From contig JAQFVV010000455.1 in NCBI GenBank assembly GCA_028023455.1, positions 64,001 to 128,000 of the forward strand: a stretch of DNA of 64,000 nt, in the 5' to 3' direction. The DNA is from Epiperipatus broadwayi. Its lineage: Eukaryota > Onychophora > Udeonychophora > Euonychophora > Peripatidae. Shown in pieces: positions 33,181 to 44,214 of this stretch. The position numbers were made by a program, and so were the translations under genes. Within the stretch, counting starts at the first letter, position 1, and each line of letters starts with the position of its first letter. Below the pieces are notes generated by a model that saw only the letters and a list, made by a program, of their open reading frames with translations, did not search any database and was not told the origin of the DNA.

Positions 33181-34025
33181 TCATGATTGTATATATATAG
33201 TATAGACATTTTTAATTTTGTAGAATTATTCCAGTGGATTTTGTTTTGGGGCAAAACTGCATGTTATTTTCTGTTATATACCGATATTTCTGAAAGTATG
33301 ACTAAACAAACTCCAAAAGCCAAAAGCTTTATCCAATCACCAAGAATCTTACTCTCATTTTTTGGTTCATCTTTAAATATTAACTCTTTTTACACATGTA
33401 TTGTCATGACTACTTAGTGCATATAAATAAATTATAATTGTAATAACCAACTTTTTATATAGATCACAATAATTAAATTTTTATCCTTTATAATTTTGCA
33501 TAATAAATATATATTTGTGTTTCTCGAATATGAACAGTTATTTGAATTCTGTGTTGTGCAGGCATTTTGCAGTATTGTCCCTCAGAATTTGGCAATCATC
33601 ACAGATCCAACAATTGGGTTAACATTTGTATGGTAAGAAATTTACGAATAGCAATTTATGGTGAAATTAAATTAAGCATACGTTATAGTTATTTTTTAAT
33701 TGAATAAGTCCACAGAGTAAAAAAATGGAAACGTATTAATACTCCAGTATCAGAAGACAATAGCAAAATAGAGCATTATAATACATAACATTAATATTCA
33801 GCTTTTGTGAATGGGCTCAAAATAGACATCATCAATTCATGGTCAATCATAAAGCTAATATAAAAGTTATATATTCAAAAATAATGGAATCATTATATTA
33901 ATGCTGATAGTCATCAATGTCCAAAGCCATCTGTACCATGATACCATAAATGAATTAGTGACATTATAAAACATAAATAAAATATGTGCCATCAAAATGA
34001 TTCTAAAAAGAATTATACATATTTT

Positions 34026-34056
<31 letters not shown>

Positions 34057-36429
34057 CCCAAATGTCATTAGTCAAGAGCTAGTTTTCAGGAAACTATGTG
34101 AACAAAACAAAATACACAATATTCAAATCTTAATTTTACTGAAAATCTTAAAATAATAGTTATTAAATTTATTTATTAATTAGTAATAATGAAAAAATGA
34201 ATTATTTTAATAACTATTGTATATTGCAAATAGATCATTCTGATTTTGACTATTTACTAGTATCCAGTATATCCATAGATTGGCACATAAAATTATACTT
34301 GTAACATAAAATTGTAGTTTCCAAATATGCTGTTTGTAACAGATATTAAATAAATACACCACATATATATTTATACATGAGAGTGTGGTGACACATAATA
34401 TTCTAGTCATTGATATTACTCTCAATACTTATGTAGGCCCTATAATTACCATTTAATAAAATGCAAATAAACAAATAATATAAAATATGTGCAAACACGG
34501 TTGTATTTTAATATAAAATTATTTTAATTATTAATTTTAATTATCTTTATATCAAGTTTTTTTTGACCAGTTTTAAATTGGAAGCAAACATTTTAAAAAG
34601 AAACAAACATTTCTTAATACCATTGAAAATCTGTTTTAATTTTTTTTTTGTTTGGGGTGGGGGTGTTCTTTTCACTTGCAAACTTTATTAAAAATTTTCC
34701 AAATTCATTTCCATTAATTAATTTTTTTGGCAACTTTCTTAATTTTATTCAAAAGTTGTTTATTTCCAATTATTATAAGAAATTTCCCCTTAAAGAACAA
34801 ATTAAAATGAGAAAAGTCTCAGGAATAGATTTTTTTCACTCTTTTGCATTGTAATTAAAAACATGCATATGTATGACTTTTTCTAATGCTTGATTTTTTT
34901 CATTTATACTTTTATACTTTATGAAAGAAGTATCATGTATGGACAGTATTTATGTAATTTACAATAGATTCCTTTCAATTGTGTGTCTGCCCATATAAAG
35001 TGGCATGTATATAATGTATACCATGGGAGTATCTCAATATTATATTGATTTCTTATATTGATTACTAATATGATATTTTTAGATATCAGATTAATAAAAT
35101 AAATGTTGGCAATCCTCAACTCAGTTGAGATTTCATGCTTTCCAAACATCTAATATAACCAGTTGTGTCTAAGATATTAATAACATATTAGATCTCACAG
35201 ATAAGTTATCTTGCTCTTCTTTTCTGAGAGACCCCAAATTCAACAAATACAAAAACTAGCAGCAATATCTATCTTTTGTTTAAAACTGGCTTTCTTCTGT
35301 ACTTCCAGTTAATATACTATATTCTATAAAATTTATAAATAGGAAACCATTTTTTTTTTCATTTTTAAATTAATTTTAAGAAAACAAGATAATAATTAAA
35401 TGACAATTGTTTTGTTTGTAATTTACATTCATCAAAATCAACAATAATTTAATTAAAAATTTTTTTTTAATCCTTTAGATTAAAACAATTACAATTACCC
35501 TTTGATAGCACATTTGTACTACAAAAATATAAAATGTTTACGAATAAAAATTGTCAATAAGATTAATTAATAAAAAGAAAACTCTTGTAAACTATCTTTT
35601 TGGCATGAATGTGATAAGGTAGTAGATTAATCTAGAAAAAAGATTAGATAAAAATATAAAATTAATTAAACAAAATTAAAATTATAATAAAAAATAAACA
35701 ATGGGAAATTTAGAAATAAAAAGAGCAGCTTGTCTATTGTTTCCAGTTTTGTTTGGTTTCAGTCAAGTTTCTCTTAAGTCTCAAATCATGTTTTGCATTT
35801 TGAGTTTCATTTAAGTTTCATGTAAGTTTCATTTACAATGCCAGTTGAAGTTGCAGCAGAGTGTCAGTAATTGCAGTTTTTCTAGCTTACCAGTTAATTG
35901 AAAAATATAAATATAGAAGCTGAAGAAATAGTAACATGCATTTCTAGAGAACCTTAGAGGGTTTGACTCGGGTCCTGACTCAGGTCCTCATCACTAACAA
36001 CTGCTCTCATCTGGAAACAATGTCTCATTCATAATATAGATGCTACATACTTTCTCTCCCATTGTCCAGCAGAAATACAAAAGAAAACCCATAAATCCAT
36101 CAATGGAGACCAAAAGGGCAATGAGTTGAAAATAAAGACCAATGAAAATGTTTCATCTTGTTACTATGAAAAACCTAGGTAAATATACTTTTTCAATCAT
36201 AAAAGTCTAGACATATTTTTTAAAAATTGAAATGAACTAAAATGGACATTCATAATAGTAAATTATTAACAAGTAATGGTATTCATTTATTTATGTTCTG
36301 TGTTAATGTTTATTATATTTATTTGAATATGTGTTTGTATGAATAAAAGATTGTTTGCTTAAATGCTACTTGGTCTATACTGTCTCTTTTATCTATGTCA
36401 CCAGTAAATCAAAAAAGTTAAAATATTTT
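33181..36429. other. Intergenic; one palindrome-arm relic and one CA/TA microsatellite
   Basis: At 33230-33290 there is a single diverged arm of the hairpin family of 19609-19796. A (CA)n(TA)n tract lies at 34026-34057. AAGTTTC-type short direct repeats lie at 35760-35840. At 35950-36110 there is a less AT-rich stretch of unknown nature. No gene is supported. Confidence 0.5.
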
Positions 36430-36715
36430 CAGTAATTGGTAATGGGTCCCTTTATCAAGGGTATGAGCTAGCCAGGGTATATTTCAAGTGCTGGGTCCAT
36501 ATGCCTGTCATCTGGGCATGCTGCTATATGTATCATATCTATAGCTAGATGGCACCTGAGATATGTTTTCAAATCAAATAAAGTGCTTTGGAGGAAAGGT
36601 TTTGGCCCAGCACTATGGAGGGTGCTGTAGCCAGGAAAAATGGTTATGATTGTGCTTTTGTGTATTCCCCATTGGTCCATAGATATCATTGATGGTTAAT
36701 CTATCAATGGTATTC
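36430..36715. other. Less AT-rich block of unknown nature
   Basis: A block of about 285 bp with clearly more G+C than its flanks. It has a 73-codon open frame on the minus strand (36468-36689) including DLKTYLRCHLAIDMIHIAAC. I do not recognise it. It could be an exon remnant or an old repeat. Confidence 0.35.
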
Positions 36716-37059
36716 TATCTCTCTACTTAAATATATAGAATAAATTAGTTGTTAATAAATAAATAATATATCTAAATAATAAAATAATATTTTGAATATG
36801 GAAGTATGTAACTTATGCTGGTTTGTTCACTTTCAAATAATTTAAATGTATCTGTAATCACATGGGAGAATTCATTTTTTATTTATTTTAATAAATTAAA
36901 GACCAGACTCAAACATATTCCATCCCTGTAGAAGTTTTTGTTTTATTAAATTGGGATTCCTTATTGTTATTATTGCAGAAAAGTGTAGCATTTACATCTA
37001 TCCAATATTATATATATGCAGATGTTTATACTCAGTGAAACAAATCTTATATCTGTAGG
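36716..37059. other. Intergenic, nothing recognised
   Basis: AT-rich. Confidence 0.5.
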
Positions 37060-37700
37060 TTAATCCATCATCATCATTTTAATCATTATCAATCCACTGC
37101 AAGATGAAGTTCACTCCAAGTTTAAGTCACCTTCTATCTCTAGTCACTCTTCTCCACATCACACCAGCATATTTTCATATTTTATTCATCCATCTCATAT
37201 GCGGTCTCTTTCTAGTTCTTTTACAAACTCTTGGAATCTAGCAACTGTCCATATATTATTATATCTTCTAGCAATATGTCCAGCCCAACTCCACTTCAGT
37301 CTTTTAATTCTTTCAACAATGTCAGTAACACCCATTTGTTCTCTCACCTGTGGATTTCATTTTTGGTCTCTTCTTGCTATTCTTAACATACATCTCTCCA
37401 TGCTTCTTTGAGTGGTTTGAAATCTCTGTATTTTCTTTTGTTAAGTATTTAAGTCTCAGTTTCATAAGTAAGAACTAGTAACACACATTTATTAAAACCC
37501 TTTCTTTTTAAACACGTGGACATATTTCCTTTTACTATTAAATTATTTCTAACAAAATCACACCAACCAAGTTTAATTCTATGATTAATTTCATCCATTC
37601 TGTTTTCATCTGTAGTAATAATCTAACTGAGATATTTGTAGTTAACTTTTTGTAACTCATCATATAAAGAGTTATATTTGATGTTTATTAAAGTTCAGGA
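37060..37700 (-). mobile_element. RTE-type retrotransposon relic, C-terminal part (RTE-4)
   Basis: The minus strand reads RIKRLKWSWAGHIARRYNN (about 37260-37320), the diagnostic C-terminal block of RTE-clade proteins. A 3' UTR and a TCATCATCATTTTAATCATT-type tail (plus-strand view, 37068 onward) follow. The rest of the element is missing on the 5' side. Confidence 0.8.
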
Positions 37701-38404
37701 TTCACTGTATGGCAAATGTACTCAATTATATAACTGTCTTAATATCACAGTGTAATTGAAGATTAAAATTAAATTTAGCAAAGAAATCTGGGATATTTGT
37801 AAATAATTATTGTTTTCTGCATACATATGAAATAAGATAATAATATATAAGAGATTGGAAAAAAGGTTGTATTAAAAGAAAGTGATATATTGTCTGACAA
37901 TTATACTTTGTAATGTTAGCCTCTTTAATATATCATATTGTAAAATATACATTTATTCGTTAGAAGAAACTTGTGTTTTTTATGATATAGCCAGGCACTG
38001 CAAATAGAAGCTTTATAGTGGTCAATCATTATCCTATTAAATAAAAAATTGTTTAAAATATATGTCACTCTATTTCCTGACATTTGAAATCAGATGGCAC
38101 CCATATAAATTATGAAATAAATGTAAACCATTGAAACTTGCTTTTCTGACCATTATGTTATATATACAATGCCCATTATTAAATAACAATAGTAGTAAAA
38201 TTGTAATAAAAATAATGAATTATAATAGTGATATGAGCGGATACTTAAAAAACCTGGAATGGCTTCTGGACACTGAGTGCTTTGCATCAGACTGCCACCT
38301 CTTGATAATGAAGTCATAGTACTGCTATTAAATGTTTTTGTTAAGTGTGACTTGCTTATTTGTCAATTTTTGTAACGGCTGAAAAGTTAGAACAATATGA
38401 AATT
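37701..38404. other. Intergenic, nothing recognised
   Basis: AT-rich. No gene seen. Confidence 0.5.
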
Positions 38405-38545
38405 CTATAAACAAGACAAAAACTCTCCATACAGTAGTGCCACCCTGTGCTAACCAGAGTAATCAATGGATGCCAGAAGGCAAACAATTATGTGCTAGTA
38501 TAAGAGATGGTGATCATGTGGTGCTTAATATGAAATTCTGTTTTT
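38405..38545. repeat. Miniature H3 derivative (A/B junction only)
   Basis: The A-type end (AACTCTCCATACAGTAGTGC to GGATGCCAGAAGG) is joined directly to a B-type start (GTGCTAGTATAAGAGATGGT). It is a deleted form of the composite at 41390-42547. Confidence 0.65.
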
Positions 38546-38589
38546 AATTAGAGAAAACTGCAGGGAAAACAGTTATAATCTTTGAATCA

Positions 38590-39115
38590 GCATAAAAACA
38601 ACCTGTTTGGGAGAAAACTCAAGTTTATTAGTGATTTAATTGAAGTATCAAATTCATCAAGGCCCCAAAATGGATGGTGAATGAAAATTCAAGGAAAGAC
38701 AATGCTGATGTTTTTGATCCAAATGATATTATTCACTCACAATTTGTTTCTAATAATCAGGTATTTTATCTAGAAGGTCAGAAACACTTGTGTGATGCAG
38801 TAAAATGAAAATTTATTGATTTATGGTAAAGTGAGACTTCAAGCTTCACCCTGATAATGTACCATTGTACAATTTTTAATCAAAAATAGAATGATACAGA
38901 TTAACCATCAACCATATTTTCATCATCTCACTCTGTGCAACCTTCCTTTGAATGAAGAAATGTCTCTTTTTTTTTTTTTCAGACTTAAAAGCAGTGAAAA
39001 AAAAAATGATGAGGATGATAAAAGATGTCAGTTTGCAAGAGTTTCAAGATTATTTCAAAAGGTGAAAAGTACATTTAGGCCAGTACATTGCATTAAATGG
39101 ATTGTACTTTAAAAA
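38590..39115 (+). pseudogene. mariner transposase relic, catalytic domain
   Basis: Piecewise translation gives KTMLMFLI (first catalytic strand), then IIHSQFVSNNQVFYLE, then HLCDAVK, then LHPDNVPLYN. It continues with a decayed SPDLAPxDFFLFPxLK block (LTLCNLP...RLKSS at 38930-39000). Last come EFQDYFKR, KVHLGQYIALNGLYFKK. This is the mariner order with HDNA and the PPYSPDLAP region. Several frameshifts and stops and a T run at 38968 inactivate it. No terminal inverted repeats were identified. Confidence 0.8.
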
Positions 39116-40693
39116 GATTCAATTTATAACATCTAAAAAGAAACTTCCTATTTTATATTAGAAAATTTCAAGACTTTTTGGGTCTCTACTATGTATTTTA
39201 AAAATAATTATAATAAACTGAAGAATTATTTTCAGTTTAAAACCTTCTTCAACTGTAAACCATTTAAATTTGATAGAAATAAACATCTATTATTATGTTA
39301 TATCACAAGAATCAAACAGTCCTTTGTCTATTAATTAAAGATATTCTACCGCTATTGTGTCAAGATTACCTCCTTATTTTTGTTTTATTATGGTTTCTCT
39401 CCTTATGAAGAATCTTGGTATATATATATATATTGTAAAGGGAGGTATACATTGAAGTTAATTGCATTAATAATAATTGTATACATGATAACATATATAA
39501 AGCAACAAAAATGTAATAGTACACAAAGAAGAGATAAATATTGATTATATAGAGATGTATATTTTATTCATGACTGCCTAGTATTATTTAGATATTAAAT
39601 GTAATGGAAGTTAAAGAAAAACTAGATACAAGGAAAAATTTAAACAATAAGTAATTCAACTATATACAAAACATGGAGTTAGAATCTGAAATTCTAAACA
39701 ATTCTACAAGCATCTATGCTGAAACAGTTAAATGACGAATGCCTGGATGAACTATGAGAATTTTTATGCTTAAAAATTAATAATTGCTAATGCTTAAATT
39801 AAACATGCACCACTCTTTAATTATAAGGCTAAATCCTTAAACTATTAGCTTAAAGGTAATGTCAGGATATGTGGATTATAGGACTAGAACTGCTACATAA
39901 TTAATCTACCCTAAGCATATTCATTATTCTTAATGCTATCTGTATTAACTATATAATTTGCCAAACTTAATGCTTAATTATCACATAAAATGAATAATCA
40001 ATTATTCTATCAAGACTCATATTTAAAATAACAACATGTGGCATCTAGAAAAATATTTCTTACTAAACTCTATCACAGGAATAATCTGTACTAATATGAC
40101 CATTTCATCTTATAGATAACCAAAGAAAGAAAAGAATTGTGGATAAGTAAAATGAATCTTTTTCCACAATTTTTTTCATGAAATTGAACTATGGATTTCT
40201 ATTTATGTTAGATACAATTATTATGAGGTGAGAATAATTCATTTTCACAATATTTCAATTATTTATAAACAGCAAAATCACACTTTAACTAAAATTAATA
40301 ATAAAGAAATTACAAAACATAAGTTAGTTCAAACTCGTGTTTCTAAAGATTAAAATTTTTTTCAGTCCATGGCTTCTGATAAAAGCTGTTTTTGTGCTAG
40401 TACAATTGTTTTTGCTTTAAGTTTATTTCTTTTTTTTAGAAGTTAAAATTCTATTAAACTTTCACCATTTCTATGTAGATTTTGATAAGTCAGATATATC
40501 AGTAGAAAAGAAGTCAGGTTTAAAATCCAGACATAACACATTGAAAGAACTAGCAAGCTACATCTTAACATGATTTATTATAAATGCTACAACTGACTAA
40601 TAGTCTAGTTTAATAATTTAGGGATTATAAAAATGTTGTCAATCTTCTCTTCACTGCTATGAAATGGGACAGACTTCAATTTCTAAATAGATT
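39116..40693. other. Intergenic, nothing recognised
   Basis: AT-rich. A short AT-dinucleotide run lies near 39420-39434. Confidence 0.5.
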
Positions 40694-41123
40694 ACCAATA
40701 ATTTATTAATTACAATATATAACAATTCGTCAGTTGCTAAAACAGAATCTTTAATAAATAAAACCACTATTGCCAAGCAGTTCCAACTCCTACGAGTCCT
40801 TATCAATGCAGTATAAAACATCCTATTTCTCCTAAGTGATAAATTCAATGTTTCATTGCATTGCCAGGAACAACTAATCGGAAAGCTGGTTAATTTTGAA
40901 TTCATACCACAAAATTAACCAGCTTTCTGATTAGTTGTTCCTGGCCAATGCAGGGAAACATTGAATTTATCACTTAGGAGAAAAATATAATTTTTTATAC
41001 TGCCTTGATAAGGAATGCAGGAGTTGAAATTGCTTGGCAATAATGGTTTTATTTATTAAAGATTCTCTATTTTAGCAATCGATGAATTGTTATATTGTAA
41101 TTTATTTATTTGCAATAATTTAT
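40694..41123. repeat. Large palindrome, about 205-bp arms
   Basis: Arms 40694-40897 and 40911-41123 mirror each other closely around a 13-bp centre. The inner part, AAAATTAACCAGCTTTCTGA against its inverse, is nearly perfect. An 82-codon frame inside is an artefact. It has the form of a foldback element. Confidence 0.9.
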
Positions 41124-41389
41124 TATTACATTGGAAACTATTTTCTAAACTATGAGCAGGCACTTTGATTGCTTCCAAGATCATTGTCAAATATGGTCAA
41201 GTACAAATTTAGTAGGCAATCATTAAAGGCAGAAGTGCTGTAACTATAAAAAAAGCTGATATTTGTCTGTGATCTTCACCAGTATGGATCATAAACTGTA
41301 AAGTCAGAAGTTGGACCTAAATATTTTCTGAAAGTATGAGATTAATGCATGATGAAACATTTTGAACTTTGTGAATATATTTGAATGAT

Positions 41390-42547
41390 AAACCATTAAA
41401 CATCACATGATCACTATTTCTTATGCTAGCACATTCTCCATACAGTAGTGCCACTCAGTGCCAACCAGAATAATTAATGGATGCCAGAAGTCTTGTGCAT
41501 AAAATCCTCATCTAGTGCCTACTCATCCAACATCCCGAGACTAGTTTCTGGCTTATAGTCTTCATCAGTGAGGAGTTTTGGATCTGAGAGCACTGCACCT
41601 AGATCTTAGGATCTAATACAATCCTCCAGCAGTCACCTTTTATCTCAACTTAAAGTACAAAACTATGAGAATAAAATTTATAACACAATAATATGTTCAA
41701 TCTAAGCTCAATAGCTTATATAGTCATATGGGTCTGAACCCAATTCAGTACCCATTCATTTTGATGTCTTTGGCTCTTTAACAACCACAGCCATCACTAT
41801 TCTATTAGGCAGGATTGGTGTTAACCACTAAACATCACATGATCACTATTTCTTATGCTAGCACATTACTGTTATTAAAACAGGCAGAACTCTCCATACA
41901 GTAGTGCCACTCAGTGCCAACAAGAGTAATCAATGGATGCCAGAAGGCTTGTACATAAAATCCCTATCTAGTGCCTACTCATTCAATATCCCCAGACTAG
42001 TTTTTGGCTTGTGGTCTTAGTCAGTGAGGAGCTTTGGATCTGAGAGCACTGCACCTAGATCTTAGGATCTAATGCAACCATCCAGCAGCCTGTTTTAATA
42101 ACAGTAATGTATTAGCATAAGAAATAGTGATCATGTGATGTTTAGTGGTTTAACACCAATCCTTCCTAATAGGATAGTGGTGGTGATGGTTGTTAGAGAC
42201 CCAAAGACCCAAAATGTATGGATACTGAACTGGGTTCAGACCCATATGATTATAAAAGCTATTGAGCTTAGATTAAAAATATTATTGTTTTCAATTTTAT
42301 GCTCATAGTTTTGTAGTTAAGTAGAGATAAAAGGTGGCTGCTGGAGGGTTGCATTAGATCCTAAGATCTAGGTGCAATGTTCTCAGATCCAAAGCTTCTC
42401 ACGAACGAAGGCCACAAACCAGAAACTAGTCTGGGGATATTGGATGGATAGGCATTAGATATGGATTTTATGCACAAGCCTTCTGGCACCCATTGATTAT
42501 TCTGGTTGGCACTGAGTGGCACTGCTGTATGGAGAGTTTTGCGTTTT
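41390..42547. mobile_element. Composite palindromic element H3 with exact 13-bp target duplication
   Basis: ATATTTGAATGAT flanks it exactly (41377-41389 and 42548-42560). Inside are a complete unit A (41390-41820), a second partial A in tandem (41821-42090), and an inverted unit B (42090-42547). Units repeat with a period of about 430 bp and contain AACTCTCCATACAGTAGTGC and ACTAAACATCACATGATCAC blocks. It begins AACCATTAAACATCACATGA, as does the copy at 48358. The minus strand of unit A (41531-41573) carries a hammerhead-like core. It has no coding capacity. Confidence 0.8.
41531..41573 (-). ncRNA. Hammerhead-like motif in H3
   Basis: Minus strand: CCTCACTGATGAAGACTATA then AGCCAGAAACTAGTC. 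The CTGATGA core (41568-41562), GAAA (41548-41545), a two-pair stem III (AC-TA-GT) with a GTC cut site, and a stem I of about six pairs (TCCTCA against TCGGGA, one mismatch) fit the H1/H2 design. Stem II is weak: an A-A mismatch sits at its base, followed by three pairs. Other copies show AGC/GCT or GGC/GCC there, which suggests covariation. Probably decayed. Confidence 0.4.
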
Positions 42548-42560
42548 ATATTTGAATGAT

Positions 42561-42858
42561 TAAAAATATACGAACATGCATATAGAAAGGTTAATATCAT
42601 TTTTCAGACTGACATTTTATCAATTTCTTTACATTTCTTTTGTAAATGAACCCCCTTCAAAAGAATCCCTTCTTTTACCATAGAAAAATGGTTACATATA
42701 CACTGTACATGAAGTCACAAATTTGAAATTGTCTGAAGTCTTAACAAGGTATAGTATGCATCTGAATAAATACTGGAATGTGAAAGATTTGAATACTAAA
42801 AACTAAACCTGTTATAATTTTTAAAACTTATGATGCTGCTGAGATCAAACATCAATAA
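42561..42858. other. Intergenic, nothing recognised
   Basis: AT-rich DNA between H3 and the tRNA-like sequence. Confidence 0.4.
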
Positions 42859-42930
42859 GCGTTGGTGGCCTAGTGGTTAGCATAGCTGCCTTCCAAGCAG
42901 CCGGCCCGGGTTCGCTTCCCTGTCAACGCT
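42859..42930 (+). tRNA. tRNA-Gly(TCC)-like sequence, probably a pseudo-tRNA or SINE head
   Basis: 72 nt that fold as a cloverleaf. The acceptor is GCGTTGG/TCAACGC, with one G-T pair. The A box is TGGCCTAGTGGTTAGCA. The anticodon arm GCTGC-CTTCCAA-GCAGC is perfect, with anticodon TCC. The B box is GGTTCGCTTCC. It has one mismatch in the T stem and a C where A58 is nearly universal, so function is doubtful. The GGTTCGCTTCCC block and the TTTGACACATAT that follows are shared with family S SINEs, making this either a SINE copy that kept its tRNA body or a relative of their progenitor. Confidence 0.5.
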
Positions 42931-43189
42931 TTGACACATATATATAATAATAATCCCACTTAATTTTTTTAAATTTACAACCTTATTAATTAAATACTTA
43001 TTTTTAGCATTTCCCTAAACAATATTTATTGTCTATCTGAATTTTATGGCCAAAGTTGTTTATCGAATTAATCAAATTCCTAAGCAAGCTGATAATAGTT
43101 TTAAAAAATGATTTGTTTTATTTTTCTTTTAAATCAAAAACATTTCTTAAATATTACAACTTCTATTCCGTTCAATTACTTTATACATT

Positions 43190-43276
43190 TATTTAATAAC
43201 TGGCCCACTGTGCATTCTTGAAATATATCATCATCATCATATATTTCAAGAATGCACAGTGGGCGAGTTAAATAAT
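43190..43276. repeat. Hairpin with (CAT)n loop
   Basis: 38-bp arms, almost perfect (ACTGTGCATTCTTGAAATAT and its inverse), enclose CATCATCATC. It could extrude as a cruciform. Confidence 0.9.
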
Positions 43277-43340
43277 ACCCAAGATTCATTTAAGAACATC
43301 TATAAAAACATTACATTTGGTTAAAGAGTAATAAAATTAA

Positions 43341-43565
43341 ATTACTCCGTGTGTGTGTGTGTGTGTTTAGTAGAATTACTCCGTGTGTGTGTTTTGACTA
43401 AAGACAGACATTAATCTTTAGCTGAAGTTTAAAATGCATATTCAGGCTGGGAATAATTTCTAGTTTAATAAATGATTAGTGGTAGTTATTAAACTGTATC
43501 AAAGTTGCGGCTGAAATAAATTTGACACTCGTAAATCAAAATGAATTATTTTATACAGAACTAAG
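43341..43565 (+). repeat. H1-related internal fragment without ribozyme
   Basis: It shares ACTCCGTGTGTGT, TTAATCTTTAGCTGAAGTTT and a CATCAAAGTTG-like block with 16395-16615 inside the H1 unit. The TCCGTGTGTGT part is duplicated and expanded here. No CTGATGA core remains. Confidence 0.65.
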
Positions 43566-44214
43566 TATAACTTTCAAATGAATTTTTTTTCCGTTAATAA
43601 GGCAAAGATTTTTTAAATATTGGACCATATTTTAAATTTACAATATTATTACTCGTTTTCACATTTATATTTTATAAATAAATAATAATTACAAACTCTC
43701 GCATTATTTTATTTTTTATTACACATGTCTTAAATTTTGTAGCATATATTTGAGCTTAATAAAACAAATGGCATTCAACGATTTAACTTTCCTTCTCTAA
43801 ACAAACAAATTGCTCATTCTTGACTCCCCTCCCCCTTGATATTACTACATAATGATGGATTATATATATTTACTATTTATTGTTAATTAAATCTTGTTAG
43901 GCTTTCATATAGTACGACTTATTAAAGATTAAAAAAAAAAAATAGTAAATGGTCATTTTATTATAAGTTGGAAATTCGGTAATTGACTTCACATATATAT
44001 TATGGCATTTCCCGTACTCTCTGCAATATATCTAAATTCAATTTTTTTTACATTTTATCTGCGAATTCCTCATCTCAACTCAAACATATTGCAACTATTC
44101 ACCAACACAGAAAGTAAAACCAGCCATTCTCAACATACATGGTTTGTGAATAAACTTATATATATAAAGGAGGCATTCAAACCAATCTTTCTCATTAATT
44201 AATTTATATCAAAG
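43566..44214. other. Intergenic, nothing recognised
   Basis: AT-rich. A 66-codon frame at 44002-44202 shows no domain. Confidence 0.45.

Noticed and set aside
40657-40905. 82-codon minus-strand frame
   Set aside because: It falls inside one arm of a palindrome and is broken in the mirrored arm.
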